Below, in pieces: positions 8,295 through 16,837 of a stretch of 64,000 nt of DNA. The translations under genes and the position numbers were made by a program. Positions within the stretch are counted from its first letter, which is position 1; each line of letters opens with the position of its first letter. The notes beneath the pieces are model-generated. The model saw only the letters and a list, made by a program, of their open reading frames with translations. It had not been told where the DNA came from and made no database searches. The stretch is from DASUPK01 sp963815045 (lineage in GTDB: Bacteria > Actinomycetota > Thermoleophilia > Solirubrobacterales > 70-9). The DNA is taken from contig CAWFET010000002.1 of assembly GCA_963815045.1 (NCBI GenBank), positions 1,178,001 through 1,242,000 of the forward strand. Direction: 5' to 3'.

Positions 8295-9728
8295 CTACAG
8301 CCGCTCCTTGATCAGCTTCGTGACGGTTCCGCCGTCGGCCCTTCCCTTCGATTCCTTCATCACCGCGCCGACGAGGCGCCCAATGGCCTTCTCGTTGCCC
8401 TGGCGGACCTGCTCGGCGGCCTCCGGCTCGGCCTCGATCGCGCGGTCCACGATGCCCTCGAGCTCTGAGCTGTCGGAGATCTGCGCCAGGCCCTCGCTCT
8501 CCACGATCTCGGCAGGATCGCCGCCGTCTGTGACCAGCTTGGCCAGCACCTGCTTGCCGGCGCCGTGCGAGACCGTCTTCGCCTCCACCAGACCCGCCAG
8601 GGCCGCGACCGCCTCCGGCGTCGCCCTGCTCGCGAGCGGATCGTCCTCGCCGCCTGACTGGCGCAGGGCGGCCACCAGCTCGCCCGTTACCCAGTTGGCG
8701 ATCGCCTTCGCCGGCACGCCGTCCCCGGCCGCGAGCGCACGCTCGAAGTACTCGCCGTAGCCCTCGTGGAAGGCCAGCGTGGTGGCCGCCTCCTCGGTGA
8801 GGCCGACCTCGCTGACGTAGCGCTCTCGCCGATGGGCGGGGAGCTCGGGCAGCGACTCCTTCGCCTTCTTCAGCATGGCCTCGGTCGGGACCACCGGAAC
8901 CAGGTCCGGCTCGGGGAAGTAGCGATAGTCGTGCGCGTACTCCTTGGAGCGGAGCGGCGTGAGCGAGCCGTCCTCGGGATGGAAGTGGAAAGTCTCCTGG
9001 GCGACCTCCCCGCCTCCCTCCAGCACCTCCGTCTGGCGGGCGATCTCGGCGTCGATGCCCCGCTCGAGAAAGCGGAAGCTGTTCATGTTCTTGAGCTCGG
9101 TCTTGACCCCGAGCTCCTCCGACCCGGCCGGCCGGATCGAGATGTTCCCGTCGACACGGAGGCTGCCCTCCTCCATGTTCACGTCGGAGACGCCCAGCTG
9201 GCGGATCGTCTCCCGGAGCAGCTGCGCCCACTCGCGGGCCTCGGCGGCCGAGCGGATGTCGGGCTCGGTGACGATCTCGACCAGCGGCGTGCCGCCGCGG
9301 TTGAAGTCCACGAGCGACGCCCCGGAGCCGTGGATCCGGCCGCTCTCGCCGACATGGGTCAGCTTGGCGGCGTCCTCCTCCAGGTGGGCGCGGTGGACGC
9401 GGACGTCGCCGAGCTTGCCGTTGACCGCGATCGGCTGGTCGTACTGGCTGATCTGGTAGCCCTTCGGCAGGTCCGGATAGAAGTAGTTCTTGCGCGCGAA
9501 CTCGGAGCGCTCCGGCACCTCGCACTCCAGCGCGGCCGCGATCTTGAGCGCGTAATGGATCGCCTCCTCGTTCATCGTCGGAAGCGTCCCCGGGTGCCCG
9601 AGGCAGACCGGACAGGTGTGCGAGTTGGGCTCGTCGCCGAAGGAGAGCGCGCAGCCGCAGAACATCTTGGTCTTGGTGGAGAGCTGGACGTGGATCTCCA
9701 GCCCGATCACGGCCTCGTAGTCGGTCAA
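8295..9728 (-). CDS. gatB: Asp/Glu-tRNA amidotransferase subunit B
   Basis: tRNA-binding kinase-like subunit of GatCAB, which phosphorylates the misacylated Glu-tRNA(Gln) or Asp-tRNA(Asn) before amidation. The signature GLEIHVQLSTKTKMFCGC is near the N-terminus, with zinc cysteines in CGC and CPVCLGHPG. The ATP/Mg region contains FARKNYFYPDLPKGYQISQ and DFNRGGTPLVEIV. A C-terminal YqeY-like tail ends in TKLIKERL. At 477 aa it is full length. The start overlaps the gatA stop by 4 bases (ATGA). Confidence 0.97.
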   Translation of the reverse strand: MTDYEAVIGLEIHVQLSTKTKMFCGCALSFGDEPNSHTCPVCLGHPGTLPTMNEEAIHYALKIAAALECEVPERSEFARKNYFYPDLPKGYQISQYDQPIAVNGKLGDVRVHRAHLEEDAAKLTHVGESGRIHGSGASLVDFNRGGTPLVEIVTEPDIRSAAEAREWAQLLRETIRQLGVSDVNMEEGSLRVDGNISIRPAGSEELGVKTELKNMNSFRFLERGIDAEIARQTEVLEGGGEVAQETFHFHPEDGSLTPLRSKEYAHDYRYFPEPDLVPVVPTEAMLKKAKESLPELPAHRRERYVSEVGLTEEAATTLAFHEGYGEYFERALAAGDGVPAKAIANWVTGELVAALRQSGGEDDPLASRATPEAVAALAGLVEAKTVSHGAGKQVLAKLVTDGGDPAEIVESEGLAQISDSSELEGIVDRAIEAEPEAAEQVRQGNEKAIGRLVGAVMKESKGRADGGTVTKLIKERL

Positions 9729-11161
9729 CTCGTCCCTCCGTTGAGCTTGAACCCGATCGCGCCCTCGAGGGCGTGCGCCGCGTCGAGCATCGCCGAGTCG
9801 CTGAAGGCGGGCCCGGCGATCTGGAAGCCGACCGGCAGCTCGGGGCCACCTTCGTCCGGATTCGCCACCCCGGCCGGGATCGAGATCGCGGGGATTCCCG
9901 CGAGCGGCATCGGCACGGTGCAGTAGTCGTTCATGTACATGGCGAGCGGGTCGTCGGTCTTCGACCCGAGCTCGAAGGCGACCGTCGGCGAGGTCGGCGT
10001 GACGACGAAGTCGAAGTGCGAGAAAGCCTTGGAGAAATCCTCCGCGATCTTGGTGCGGACCCGCTGGGCGCGCCCGTAGTAGGCCTCGTAGTAGCCGGAG
10101 GAGAGCGCGTAGGTGCCCAGCATGATCCGGCGCTTCACCTCGGCGCCGAAGCCCGCGGCGCGGGTCTCCTCGTACATCTCGGTGAGGTCGTCGCCGTTGA
10201 CCCGCATCCCGTAGCGGACGCCGTCGAAGCGCGCGAGGTTCGCCGAGGCCTCCGCCGGTGCCAGCACGTAGTAGGCCGAGATGCCGTGCGGGGCGTGCGG
10301 GAGCTCGGTCTCCGAGACCTCCCCGCCGAGCTCCTCGATCAGGGCGACCGTCCGCTCGAAGACCTCCTTGACGCCGGACTCGATCCCCTCGGCCTCCGAG
10401 GCGAGCTCCTTGGGGATCCCGAAGCTCAGCCCCTTCAGATCCTCACGGGCGGGGAGCTGGATGCCGCCATCGATTCCGATCGAGGTCGAGTCGCATGGAT
10501 CCCGTCCCTCGACCGCCCCCAGGATCAGCGCCGCATCGGTGACATCCCTGGTCAGCGGCCCGCACTGGTCGAGCGAGGAGGCGAAGGCGATCATCCCGTA
10601 CCGCGAGACCGCTCCGTAGGTGGGCTTCATGCCCACGATTCCGCAGAGCGCCGCCGGCTGGCGAATCGAGCCGCCCGTGTCGGTTCCGATCGCGCAGGGC
10701 GCCAGGCGCCCGGCCACGGCGGCCGCGCTGCCCCCGGAGGAGCCGCCGGGCACCCGGCCGGAATCCCACGGATTGAGCACCGGCCCGAAGCCGGAGTTCT
10801 CGTTCGAGGAGCCCATCGCGAACTCGTCCATGTTCGCCTTGCCCAGCACGCGCGCCCCGGCCTCGCGCAGCTTGCGGACGGCCGTGGCCGTGTAGGGCGG
10901 CCGGTACCCCTCCAGGATCCGCGAGCCCGCCGTGGTCGGGATGCCCTCCGTGCAGAAGATGTCCTTGACGGCCACCGGGATGCCGCCGAGAGGGCCATCG
11001 GCGGCCTCCTCGGGCTCATCGGCCGTCCAGAGGAAGGCGTTCAGCGAATCCCCTGCCGCAGCGGTGCGGTAGGCGTCGAAGTACTCGTCCGCGGCCAGTT
11101 CGCCGGAGCGGATCCGATCGGCCGCCTGCGCGACCGTGAGATCGATCACCTCAGTCGCCAT
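9725..11161 (-). CDS. gatA: Asp/Glu-tRNA amidotransferase subunit A
   Basis: Glutaminase/amidase subunit of GatCAB. It shows the amidase-signature Ser-cisSer-Lys triad: Lys in PVAVKDIFCTEGIPTTAGS, cis-Ser and nucleophilic Ser in GSSGGSAAAVAG ... GTDTGGSIRQPAALCG, followed by VGMKPTYGAVSRYG. The length of 478 aa is typical. The gene begins directly after the gatC stop and overlaps gatB by 4 bases. The presence of gatCAB implies that this organism makes Gln-tRNA and/or Asn-tRNA by transamidation. Confidence 0.97.
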   Translation of the reverse strand: MATEVIDLTVAQAADRIRSGELAADEYFDAYRTAAAGDSLNAFLWTADEPEEAADGPLGGIPVAVKDIFCTEGIPTTAGSRILEGYRPPYTATAVRKLREAGARVLGKANMDEFAMGSSNENSGFGPVLNPWDSGRVPGGSSGGSAAAVAGRLAPCAIGTDTGGSIRQPAALCGIVGMKPTYGAVSRYGMIAFASSLDQCGPLTRDVTDAALILGAVEGRDPCDSTSIGIDGGIQLPAREDLKGLSFGIPKELASEAEGIESGVKEVFERTVALIEELGGEVSETELPHAPHGISAYYVLAPAEASANLARFDGVRYGMRVNGDDLTEMYEETRAAGFGAEVKRRIMLGTYALSSGYYEAYYGRAQRVRTKIAEDFSKAFSHFDFVVTPTSPTVAFELGSKTDDPLAMYMNDYCTVPMPLAGIPAISIPAGVANPDEGGPELPVGFQIAGPAFSDSAMLDAAHALEGAIGFKLNGGTS

Positions 11162-11446
11162 CTAGGCCTGCGGCGAGGGGACTCGGAAGGCGCCTGAGGC
11201 CGGATCGGGAGCGCTCTCGAGCACCTCGTCGCGGTTCCAGCTCGGCCGGGGCTCGTCGGGGCGGAAGACGTTCTCCAGGGCGATCACGTGCGAGGTCGGC
11301 TCGACTCCGTCGAGATCGAGCTCGGAGATCCGTTCGACGTGCCCGAGGATCCCTGAGAGCTCATTGGCCATTCGCTCGACTTCCTCGTCGCTCAGCTTGA
11401 GGCGGGCGAGCCTCGCGACGTGCAGGACCTGTTCGCGGTCGATCAT
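11162..11446 (-). CDS. gatC: Asp/Glu-tRNA amidotransferase subunit C
   Basis: Small chaperone-like subunit that wraps around GatA and holds GatA and GatB together. The 94-aa protein shows the family pattern VLHVARLARLKLSDEEVER, LSGILGHVERISELDLDGVEPT and a C-terminal FRPDEPRPSWNRDEVLESAPD. It is the first gene of gatCAB. The upstream DUF4328 gene ends 10 bases before it on the same strand, so the promoter may lie further upstream. Confidence 0.95.
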   Translation of the reverse strand: MIDREQVLHVARLARLKLSDEEVERMANELSGILGHVERISELDLDGVEPTSHVIALENVFRPDEPRPSWNRDEVLESAPDPASGAFRVPSPQA

Positions 11447-11456
11447 CCGCGGGATT

Positions 11457-12359
11457 CTAGGTCGTGGCCTCGGTTCGCTCCCTCGACGCCATCGCGCGGT
11501 CCTGCCGGCCGGTGGCCGACCTGACGAAGAGGATGGCCAGAACCGCTGCCACCATCCCGAAGACGTCGGAGATGGCCACGGCGATCGCGGCCGAGTGCTC
11601 CTGCACCAGGTCCGCGTGCGAGGGAGGGTTGGCGACGGGGAGCAGGCCCGGTCCGATCACCGAGTTGCTGAGCACCGGGTCCGAGTTGAGCAGCGTCCCT
11701 GCGGCGCCTCCGACGAAGCCGCTGAGGAGGTAGACGGCCCACCACCAGTGCACGAGGGAGCCGACCGGCAGGGACATCCATTCCCGGTTGCCCCTCGCCG
11801 CCGGATCGCCGGCCCGCCAGATGTCGTTGCCGATCTGCTTCGGGCGCCAGAGCGACAGGATCGGGACGAACCAGGCGCCGATGGCCCAGCCGCGGCCGAA
11901 CCTGCGCGAGAACCCGGTCAGCCCGGGCAGGTTGTCATACGCCCGGTACCACCAGACGAGGAACCCGATGGCACCGGCGGCCAGGCTGATCAGCCAGATC
12001 ACGCTGCCGACGGCGAACAGGTTCTCCGCGTTCTCGGCCTGCTGGACGGTGAGCGAGTGGGTGTCGATCTGCGTCTGGACCTTGCCCGCGTAGATCAGCG
12101 CGGCCGCGGTGTAGAACGCATTGGCCAGCACCGAGAAGGCGAGCACCGAGTACGCCCACCAGGCCAGGCCGTGGAGCGGCTTCGGTGCCTCCCTCTCCGC
12201 GGAGGGCGAGACGCCAGGCTCCGCGAACGGCCCCGGCGGGGGGTCATGGGCGCCCTCGCGATCGGCCGTGTGGGCGGTCCAGGCGCTCCCGTTCCAGTAC
12301 CGGGAGCGCTCCGGGTCGTTCGGGTCCGGATACCAGCCTGCCGGAGGGCTGTCGCTCAT
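11457..12359 (-). CDS. DUF2510-DUF4328 membrane protein
   Basis: 300-aa protein. The first ~35 residues are a DUF2510 motif (PPAGWYPDPNDPERSRYWNGSAWT), a short actinobacterial module often at the N-terminus of membrane proteins. The rest is a DUF4328-type domain with about six hydrophobic helices and the landmarks WWYRAYDNLPGL, GWAIGAWFVPILSLWRPKQI and WWAVYLLSG. The function of this family is unknown. The start ATG directly follows the stop of the DUF4234 gene upstream, suggesting one transcription unit continuing into gatCAB. Confidence 0.8.
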   Translation of the reverse strand: MSDSPPAGWYPDPNDPERSRYWNGSAWTAHTADREGAHDPPPGPFAEPGVSPSAEREAPKPLHGLAWWAYSVLAFSVLANAFYTAAALIYAGKVQTQIDTHSLTVQQAENAENLFAVGSVIWLISLAAGAIGFLVWWYRAYDNLPGLTGFSRRFGRGWAIGAWFVPILSLWRPKQIGNDIWRAGDPAARGNREWMSLPVGSLVHWWWAVYLLSGFVGGAAGTLLNSDPVLSNSVIGPGLLPVANPPSHADLVQEHSAAIAVAISDVFGMVAAVLAILFVRSATGRQDRAMASRERTEATT

Positions 12360-12863
12360 TCAGCCGTCGATGCGGTCGGCCGCCTTCGGCGGCGGTGCAT
12401 CGGGGACGTCCGACTGCGGCGGCGAGGGCGCATTCGCGATCTCGACCTCGTTGCCCTCGGCGGGCGGGTAGAGGCGCCACACCTTGTTCAGGCCGCTCTG
12501 CACGTAGGGCGGTATGGCGATCAGCGTGAACACGATGAAGAAGCCGAGCACGTAGAGGAGCGCGATCACCCAGCCCTCGATCGGCGTCACGTTGCAGGCC
12601 CTCTGCATGCGGCGGATGCGGCCGGTGGTCTTCCAGTAGGAGACGATCGCGGGAACGATCACGAGCGCCCCGATGGTGACCGCGAGGATCGAGAGAACCG
12701 GATTGCTGTTCGCGAGCTGCTCGTCCCCGTGGGCGCGGCCGAAGTCGCGCATCTCCCGGTTGATTCGGTAGTACCAGACCCAGGTGTAGATCCCGAGGGT
12801 GAGGATCGTCCAGAGCACGACGAGCCCCTCGTCTCGGACCTTCGCGCGAGCCCCGCTGGGCAT
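12360..12863 (-). CDS. DUF4234 membrane protein
   Basis: 167-aa membrane protein with a DUF4234-like domain (GLVVLWTILTLGIYTWVWYYRINREMRDFG), then further helices and a Pro/Asp-rich C-terminal tail. I chose the ATG at 12863 because a purine-rich GAGAGG sits five bases upstream. An in-frame ATG at 12914 would add 17 residues but has no comparable site. It lies immediately upstream of the DUF4328 protein in the same unit. The function is unknown; its pairing with DUF4328 suggests a shared membrane role. Confidence 0.75.
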   Translation of the reverse strand: MPSGARAKVRDEGLVVLWTILTLGIYTWVWYYRINREMRDFGRAHGDEQLANSNPVLSILAVTIGALVIVPAIVSYWKTTGRIRRMQRACNVTPIEGWVIALLYVLGFFIVFTLIAIPPYVQSGLNKVWRLYPPAEGNEVEIANAPSPPQSDVPDAPPPKAADRIDG

Positions 12864-12971
12864 CACGACCTCTCTGGCTGCCACCGAAGACCTCCTCCCG
12901 CTCGCCGACCCCATGACCCTAACGACTAGGATCCCGCGCGCCGTGAGCGCGACAGCGGAGCGCGAACAAAG

Positions 12972-13415
12972 TTGTTGAGCGGGGAGAAAGCCGAGCGCTT
13001 CGTCGTTCTCAACCTGCGCCTGCTGGCGATTGGGTTCGCCATCACCGGCTTCTTCTTCATCGCCTGGCCGGACGGCACGCTCGACCGCATCACGGAGCTC
13101 GGCCACCACTTCGGCTTCCACACGCCCGCGCCGAAGACCGAGGAACGCCTCTGGCTCTCGCTCGGCTTCGCCTACATGGTGGTGATCACGTTCCTCGCCT
13201 GGATCGCCTCGACCGACGTCGTCCGCTACCGGCCGATGATCCTGGCCCTGGCTGCCGGCAAGGCCGCCTCGTCGATCACCTCGCTGATCTTCTTCATCGA
13301 GGACGACGTCTTCGCCTACCTGCTCAACGGGATCGTCGACGGCTCGCTCGTCTTCGTCTCGCTGCTGCTCTGGTCGCTGGCCGGCCGCGTCGGCTCCCCC
13401 GCCGCCCCTCCCTGA
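12972..13415 (+). CDS. Hypothetical four-helix membrane protein
   Basis: 147-aa protein with four predicted membrane helices (about residues 15-32, 65-82, 88-108 and 115-135). A soluble His-rich segment (GHHFGFHTPAPKTEERLW) lies between helices 1 and 2. The start is a TTG at 12972, the most upstream start codon in frame. I do not recognise the family. It is followed in the same reading frame, after a TGA at 13413, by the GMC oxidoreductase region, so the two genes are probably co-transcribed. Confidence 0.7.
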   Translation: MLSGEKAERFVVLNLRLLAIGFAITGFFFIAWPDGTLDRITELGHHFGFHTPAPKTEERLWLSLGFAYMVVITFLAWIASTDVVRYRPMILALAAGKAASSITSLIFFIEDDVFAYLLNGIVDGSLVFVSLLLWSLAGRVGSPAAPP

Positions 13416-13556
13416 AGGCGCCCGCCGGGGCTCCGGGCCGCCGAGCTCAGGACTCTGCGAGCGATCGCGGAGGCAATCGCCCCTGGTGAGGACGGGCTGC
13501 CCGCGGCTGAGACCGAGATCCCGGTCGCCGAGCCGCTGGCGCGCTTCCTCTCCCGG

Positions 13557-15350
13557 ATGCCTGCGCGGACCGTGCAGGTGGTGCGCCTCGCCCTTCGCAC
13601 CTTCGAGTTCCTGCCGTTCCCCTGGCGCTTCAGCCGGATGAGCGTCCAGGCGCGCTCGCAGTACATGGCGAAGATGGAGAGCTCGCGCTTCTCGCTCTAC
13701 CGCGACCTCCTGCTTCTGGCCAAGCTCCTCGCGATGATCGGCTGGGCCCGGGACTCCCGTGTGCAGTCCGTGGTCGGCTTCGAGTCCCGCTGCGCGGTCG
13801 CGGAGGGCGAGCCCCAGCCGTCGTCGACCGGTGTCGGCGATCTCGAGCCTCGCGGAGCCGGTGAGGAATGCGACGTCGCGATCGTCGGCTCCGGCGCGGG
13901 CGGAGCGGCAGCGGCGGCGATCCTCGCCCAGGCCGGCCTCGACGTGATGGTGCTCGAGTCAGGGCCCTACGTCGACCACACGAGCTACCCGACCGACCCG
14001 CTGGACGGGCTGCCGCTGCTCTATCGCGACGGCGGGATGACGATCGCCTCGGGAAAGCCGGCCATTCCCATCCCGGTCGGCCGCACTGTCGGCGGAACGA
14101 CCGTGATCAACTCGGGCACCTGCTTCCGCGCACCGCGGGAGGTTCTGGACGAGTGGCGCGATGACTGGGGAGTCGAATGGGCCGGCGATCTGGGGCGCTT
14201 CTACTCCGAGGCGGAGAAGGTGCTCGCCGTCACGCCCCTCAACATCGAGACTCTGGGCCGCAACGGCCAGCTCTGCGCGGAGGGTGCGGCGGCGCTGGGA
14301 GCCAGCGGCGGGCCGATCAGCCGGAATGCCGGGAAGTGCGTGCAGTGCAGCTCCTGCCCGCTCGGCTGCGAGATCGACGCGAAGCGAGCCGCCCACGTCT
14401 CCTACCTGCCCAGGGCGGTCGCCTCAGGGGCACGCGTCCGCGCCGGGGTCCAGGTGCAGCGCATCCTCACGGAGAACGGCCGCGCGACCGGCCTCGCCTG
14501 CAGGGCGGGAATGCCCACGACCCGCGCCCAGGAAGCCAAGCGCAACGGGCGGCCCCCCGCGGGACGCGACTGGGAGGTGCGCGCCAAGGCCGTGATCAGC
14601 GCCGGCGGCGCCTTCGGCACGCCGGAGCTGCTGCTTCGCTCCGGCATCACGCACCCCACCCTCGGGCGGCACCTCCACATCCACCCCGCCGCCTGGATCG
14701 GTGCCCGCTACGAGGAGGAGGTCCGCGGCTGGGAGGGCGTCATGCAGAGCTACTACGTGGACCAGTGGCAGCCGGAGGGCATCCTGCTCGAGGCGACCTT
14801 CACCCCGCTCTCCTTCGGTGCGCAGTGGCTGCCGGGCGTCGGAGCCGCGTTCTCGGACCGCGTCGCCCACTTCGGCAACATCGCCTCGATCGGGGTCCAT
14901 CTTCACGATCGCTCCGAGGGCCGCGTTGGCCTCAGCTCGAACGGCTCCCTGCGGCTCTCCTACCGTCTGATGGAGGAGGAGGCGCGAACCATCCAGTTCG
15001 GAATCGCACGCGCGGCGGAGATCCACTTCGCGGCGGGCGCGACGGAGGTCTACCCCAACGTCGGGCCGGTCTCGGTCCTCAAGCGGGAGGGGCTTGCCGA
15101 GTTCGAGTCGATGACGCTCAAGCCATCGGACCTGCGGCTCGAGGCGTTCCATCCCATGAGCAGCGCGCGGATGGGGACCGACCCGGACACGAGCGTCTGC
15201 GACCCTCACGGCGCGGTCCGAGGTGTCGAGAGCCTCTACATCGCCGATGCGAGCCTGCTGCCGACCTCCGTCGGCGTGAACCCGATGATGACCGTCATCG
15301 CCTGCGCCACGCACGTGGCGGGCGACGTCGGGGCGGCGCTAAACGGCTGA
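13557..15350 (+). CDS. GMC-family FAD oxidoreductase (start unclear)
   Basis: Large FAD enzyme of the glucose-methanol-choline family, long-chain alcohol oxidase/cholesterol oxidase-like. The Rossmann motif VAIVGSGAGGAAAAAILA is near residue 105. The GMC signature VGRTVGGTTVINSGTCFRAP, a Cys-rich insert (CVQCSSCPLGCEID) and the C-terminal FHPMSSARMG plus PTSVGVNPMMTV follow. The first usable ATG is 13557, but the same frame is open back to 13416 and encodes a conserved-looking segment (LRTLRAIAEAIAPGEDGLP). That segment resembles the gluconate-2-dehydrogenase-subunit-3-like N-terminal domain of such enzymes. No ATG, GTG or TTG precedes it. The substrate is unknown. Confidence 0.85.
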   Translation: MPARTVQVVRLALRTFEFLPFPWRFSRMSVQARSQYMAKMESSRFSLYRDLLLLAKLLAMIGWARDSRVQSVVGFESRCAVAEGEPQPSSTGVGDLEPRGAGEECDVAIVGSGAGGAAAAAILAQAGLDVMVLESGPYVDHTSYPTDPLDGLPLLYRDGGMTIASGKPAIPIPVGRTVGGTTVINSGTCFRAPREVLDEWRDDWGVEWAGDLGRFYSEAEKVLAVTPLNIETLGRNGQLCAEGAAALGASGGPISRNAGKCVQCSSCPLGCEIDAKRAAHVSYLPRAVASGARVRAGVQVQRILTENGRATGLACRAGMPTTRAQEAKRNGRPPAGRDWEVRAKAVISAGGAFGTPELLLRSGITHPTLGRHLHIHPAAWIGARYEEEVRGWEGVMQSYYVDQWQPEGILLEATFTPLSFGAQWLPGVGAAFSDRVAHFGNIASIGVHLHDRSEGRVGLSSNGSLRLSYRLMEEEARTIQFGIARAAEIHFAAGATEVYPNVGPVSVLKREGLAEFESMTLKPSDLRLEAFHPMSSARMGTDPDTSVCDPHGAVRGVESLYIADASLLPTSVGVNPMMTVIACATHVAGDVGAALNG

Positions 15351-15743
15351 GGGCGCGTCCGGGGACTTCAGGGGCTGCATCCCCCGCTGACCGCCGACCG
15401 TGATCGCGATCGCGGATGCGAGGCCCAGCCAGGCGCCGAACTCGAGGCTCGGATCCCCGGCACCGGGCGGATCGATCATGCGGATCACGATCAGCACGAC
15501 GCTCACGAGCCCGAAGCCGGTCGCCACGGATGACCCGGCCACCGGGTAGCTGACGGAGATCCGGAACAGCACGCAGACCGTGACGGAGAGCGCGACCACC
15601 GCGGCGGCGGCGAGCACGATGTCGGTGACGCTGAAGGCCTGCCAGGCGGTGGCGTCCACACCGTCCGCGGAGTACCAGGGGAGAAAGCCGGCGACGAGCA
15701 GGCCGAGGCCGCCGATGGCCTCGACCCACTCGCCAGGCCGCAA
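15339..15743 (-). CDS. Small membrane protein, tandem family member 1
   Basis: 134-aa protein with four hydrophobic helices. The first contains the family pattern E-x(6)-GLGLLVAGFLPWYS, comparable to FLPWFG, FLPWIG and FFDWFG in the next three genes on this strand. The third and fourth helices end in GLASAIAITVGGQRG, matching the GLxxAxAI/GVAxGG pattern of the relatives. Its 3' end overlaps the GMC oxidoreductase by 12 bases on the opposite strand. The function is unknown. This is the most diverged member and the last of the unit. Confidence 0.7.
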   Translation of the reverse strand: MRPGEWVEAIGGLGLLVAGFLPWYSADGVDATAWQAFSVTDIVLAAAAVVALSVTVCVLFRISVSYPVAGSSVATGFGLVSVVLIVIRMIDPPGAGDPSLEFGAWLGLASAIAITVGGQRGMQPLKSPDAPSAV

Positions 15744-15751
15744 ACCTCGGT

Positions 15752-16189
15752 TCAGTACCGCTCGCCCCCTGATGTCTCCTGCATCGTCAGGTAGCCGCCC
15801 ACGGCGACCCCGGCGCAGGCGATCAGGCCGAGGAACAGGCCGATCTTGCGGTCAGCATCGCCAGGCGTGTCGAACACCTGGTACAGGATGAGGATCGTGC
15901 CCACTCCGGCGAGGAGAGTCGTCGCCATCGCGGCCATCGGCGCGTCCGCGCCGTCTCCCATCACCGCCAGCACGGCGGGAACCAGCGCCACCAAGATCAC
16001 GATGAGCAGATAGATGTCGAGCGGGTTCTCAGCCTCCCAGAGGCTGAAGTTCTGCGATCCGCCGATCGTTGTCCCGCCGACGGTCACGGCTCCTGAAACG
16101 CCGAACCAGGGCAGGAAGCTGATGATGAAAAGGGCGATCGCCGCAATCGCGGCGACGAGCTGGCCCTGAGACAACCTGTTCGCGTCCAA
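15752..16189 (-). CDS. Small membrane protein, tandem family member 2
   Basis: 145-aa protein with four membrane helices. It begins MDANRLSQGQLVAAIAAIALF, nearly superimposable on the starts of members 3 and 4, followed by FLPWFG. The segment before helix 2 reads NFSLWEAENPLDIYLLIVILV, and the last part (KIGLFLGLIACAGVAVGGYLTMQE) matches member 3. A purine-rich GAGGAGGG is visible just upstream of the ATG. The function is unknown. It lies 8 bases upstream of member 1 and is probably co-transcribed. Confidence 0.75.
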   Translation of the reverse strand: MDANRLSQGQLVAAIAAIALFIISFLPWFGVSGAVTVGGTTIGGSQNFSLWEAENPLDIYLLIVILVALVPAVLAVMGDGADAPMAAMATTLLAGVGTILILYQVFDTPGDADRKIGLFLGLIACAGVAVGGYLTMQETSGGERY

Positions 16190-16222
16190 TTTCCCTCCTC
16201 AGTGTTCTTTCCGGGGACGAGC

Positions 16223-16696
16223 CTATATCTCCCCGGCGGCCTCTTCCTGCATGGCCCTGAATCCGCCGAAGGCGACACCCAGCGCCGCGACCAGGCCGAT
16301 GAAGGCGCCGATCTTGCGGTCCGCGCCGTCCGGGAAGTCGACCGTCAGGAAGGCGGCGATCAGGATCACCGCGACGACTCCGAGCAGGAACGTCGCCGCC
16401 GAGACGAACGAGAACTCCTCGGAGCTGTCGGTGAGGGCGAGAAGCGCCGGCAGCACCGCGACGACGACGGTGATCAGCAGATAGATGTCGAGCGTGGAGC
16501 CCTTCCAGACGTTCCATGAGTCGCTGACCGTTGGCCCCGTCCCGCTCGGAACAGTGATGCTCCCGCCTCCCGGAACACTGATGGTGCCGCCACCCCCACC
16601 GGCACTGAAGCCGATCCAGGGCAGGAACATCGCGACCAGCAGGACGACGGCCGCGACCGCCGCGATCAATTGCCCCTGAGACAGCCTTCCAATCAT
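16223..16696 (-). CDS. Small membrane protein, tandem family member 3
   Basis: 157-aa protein with four membrane helices and a Gly-rich loop after FLPWIG (GGGGGTISVPGGGSI), placed outside if the N-terminus is cytosolic. It shares MIGRLSQGQLIAAVAA, WKGSTLDIYLLI and KIGAFIGLVAALGVAFGGFRAMQE with member 2, so the two are close tandem duplicates. A GGAGG-like site precedes the ATG. The function is unknown. Confidence 0.75.
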   Translation of the reverse strand: MIGRLSQGQLIAAVAAVVLLVAMFLPWIGFSAGGGGGTISVPGGGSITVPSGTGPTVSDSWNVWKGSTLDIYLLITVVVAVLPALLALTDSSEEFSFVSAATFLLGVVAVILIAAFLTVDFPDGADRKIGAFIGLVAALGVAFGGFRAMQEEAAGEI

Positions 16697-16776
16697 CTTT
16701 CGTCCTCCAAGCCTTGAACGGGTCGGGTGAGCGCGGTGACCCTACACAGGCGGGCGAATGTAAATCGGCTTCCCCA

Positions 16777-16827
16777 CGGGGTCAGGTCTTGCGATCAAGC
16801 CATGTTGCTCTGCAAGACCTGACCCCG
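16777..16827. repeat. REP-like 16-base inverted repeat
   Basis: A perfect 16-base inverted repeat has arms at 16777-16792 (CGGGGTCAGGTCTTGC) and 16812-16827, with a 19-base loop. It lies 10 bases after the stop of tandem member 4 and before the start of member 3. There is no T-run on either side, so a classical terminator is unlikely. The GGTCAGGTCTTGC arm resembles REP-type palindromes mobilised by RAYT transposases; that link is from memory and inferred. Confidence 0.8.
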
Positions 16828-16837
16828 GGGGATGCGG

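Noticed and set aside
9725..9728. Very short gene overlaps such as gatA-gatB as unusual features
   Set aside because: ATGA and TGATG overlaps are routine translational coupling in this genome.
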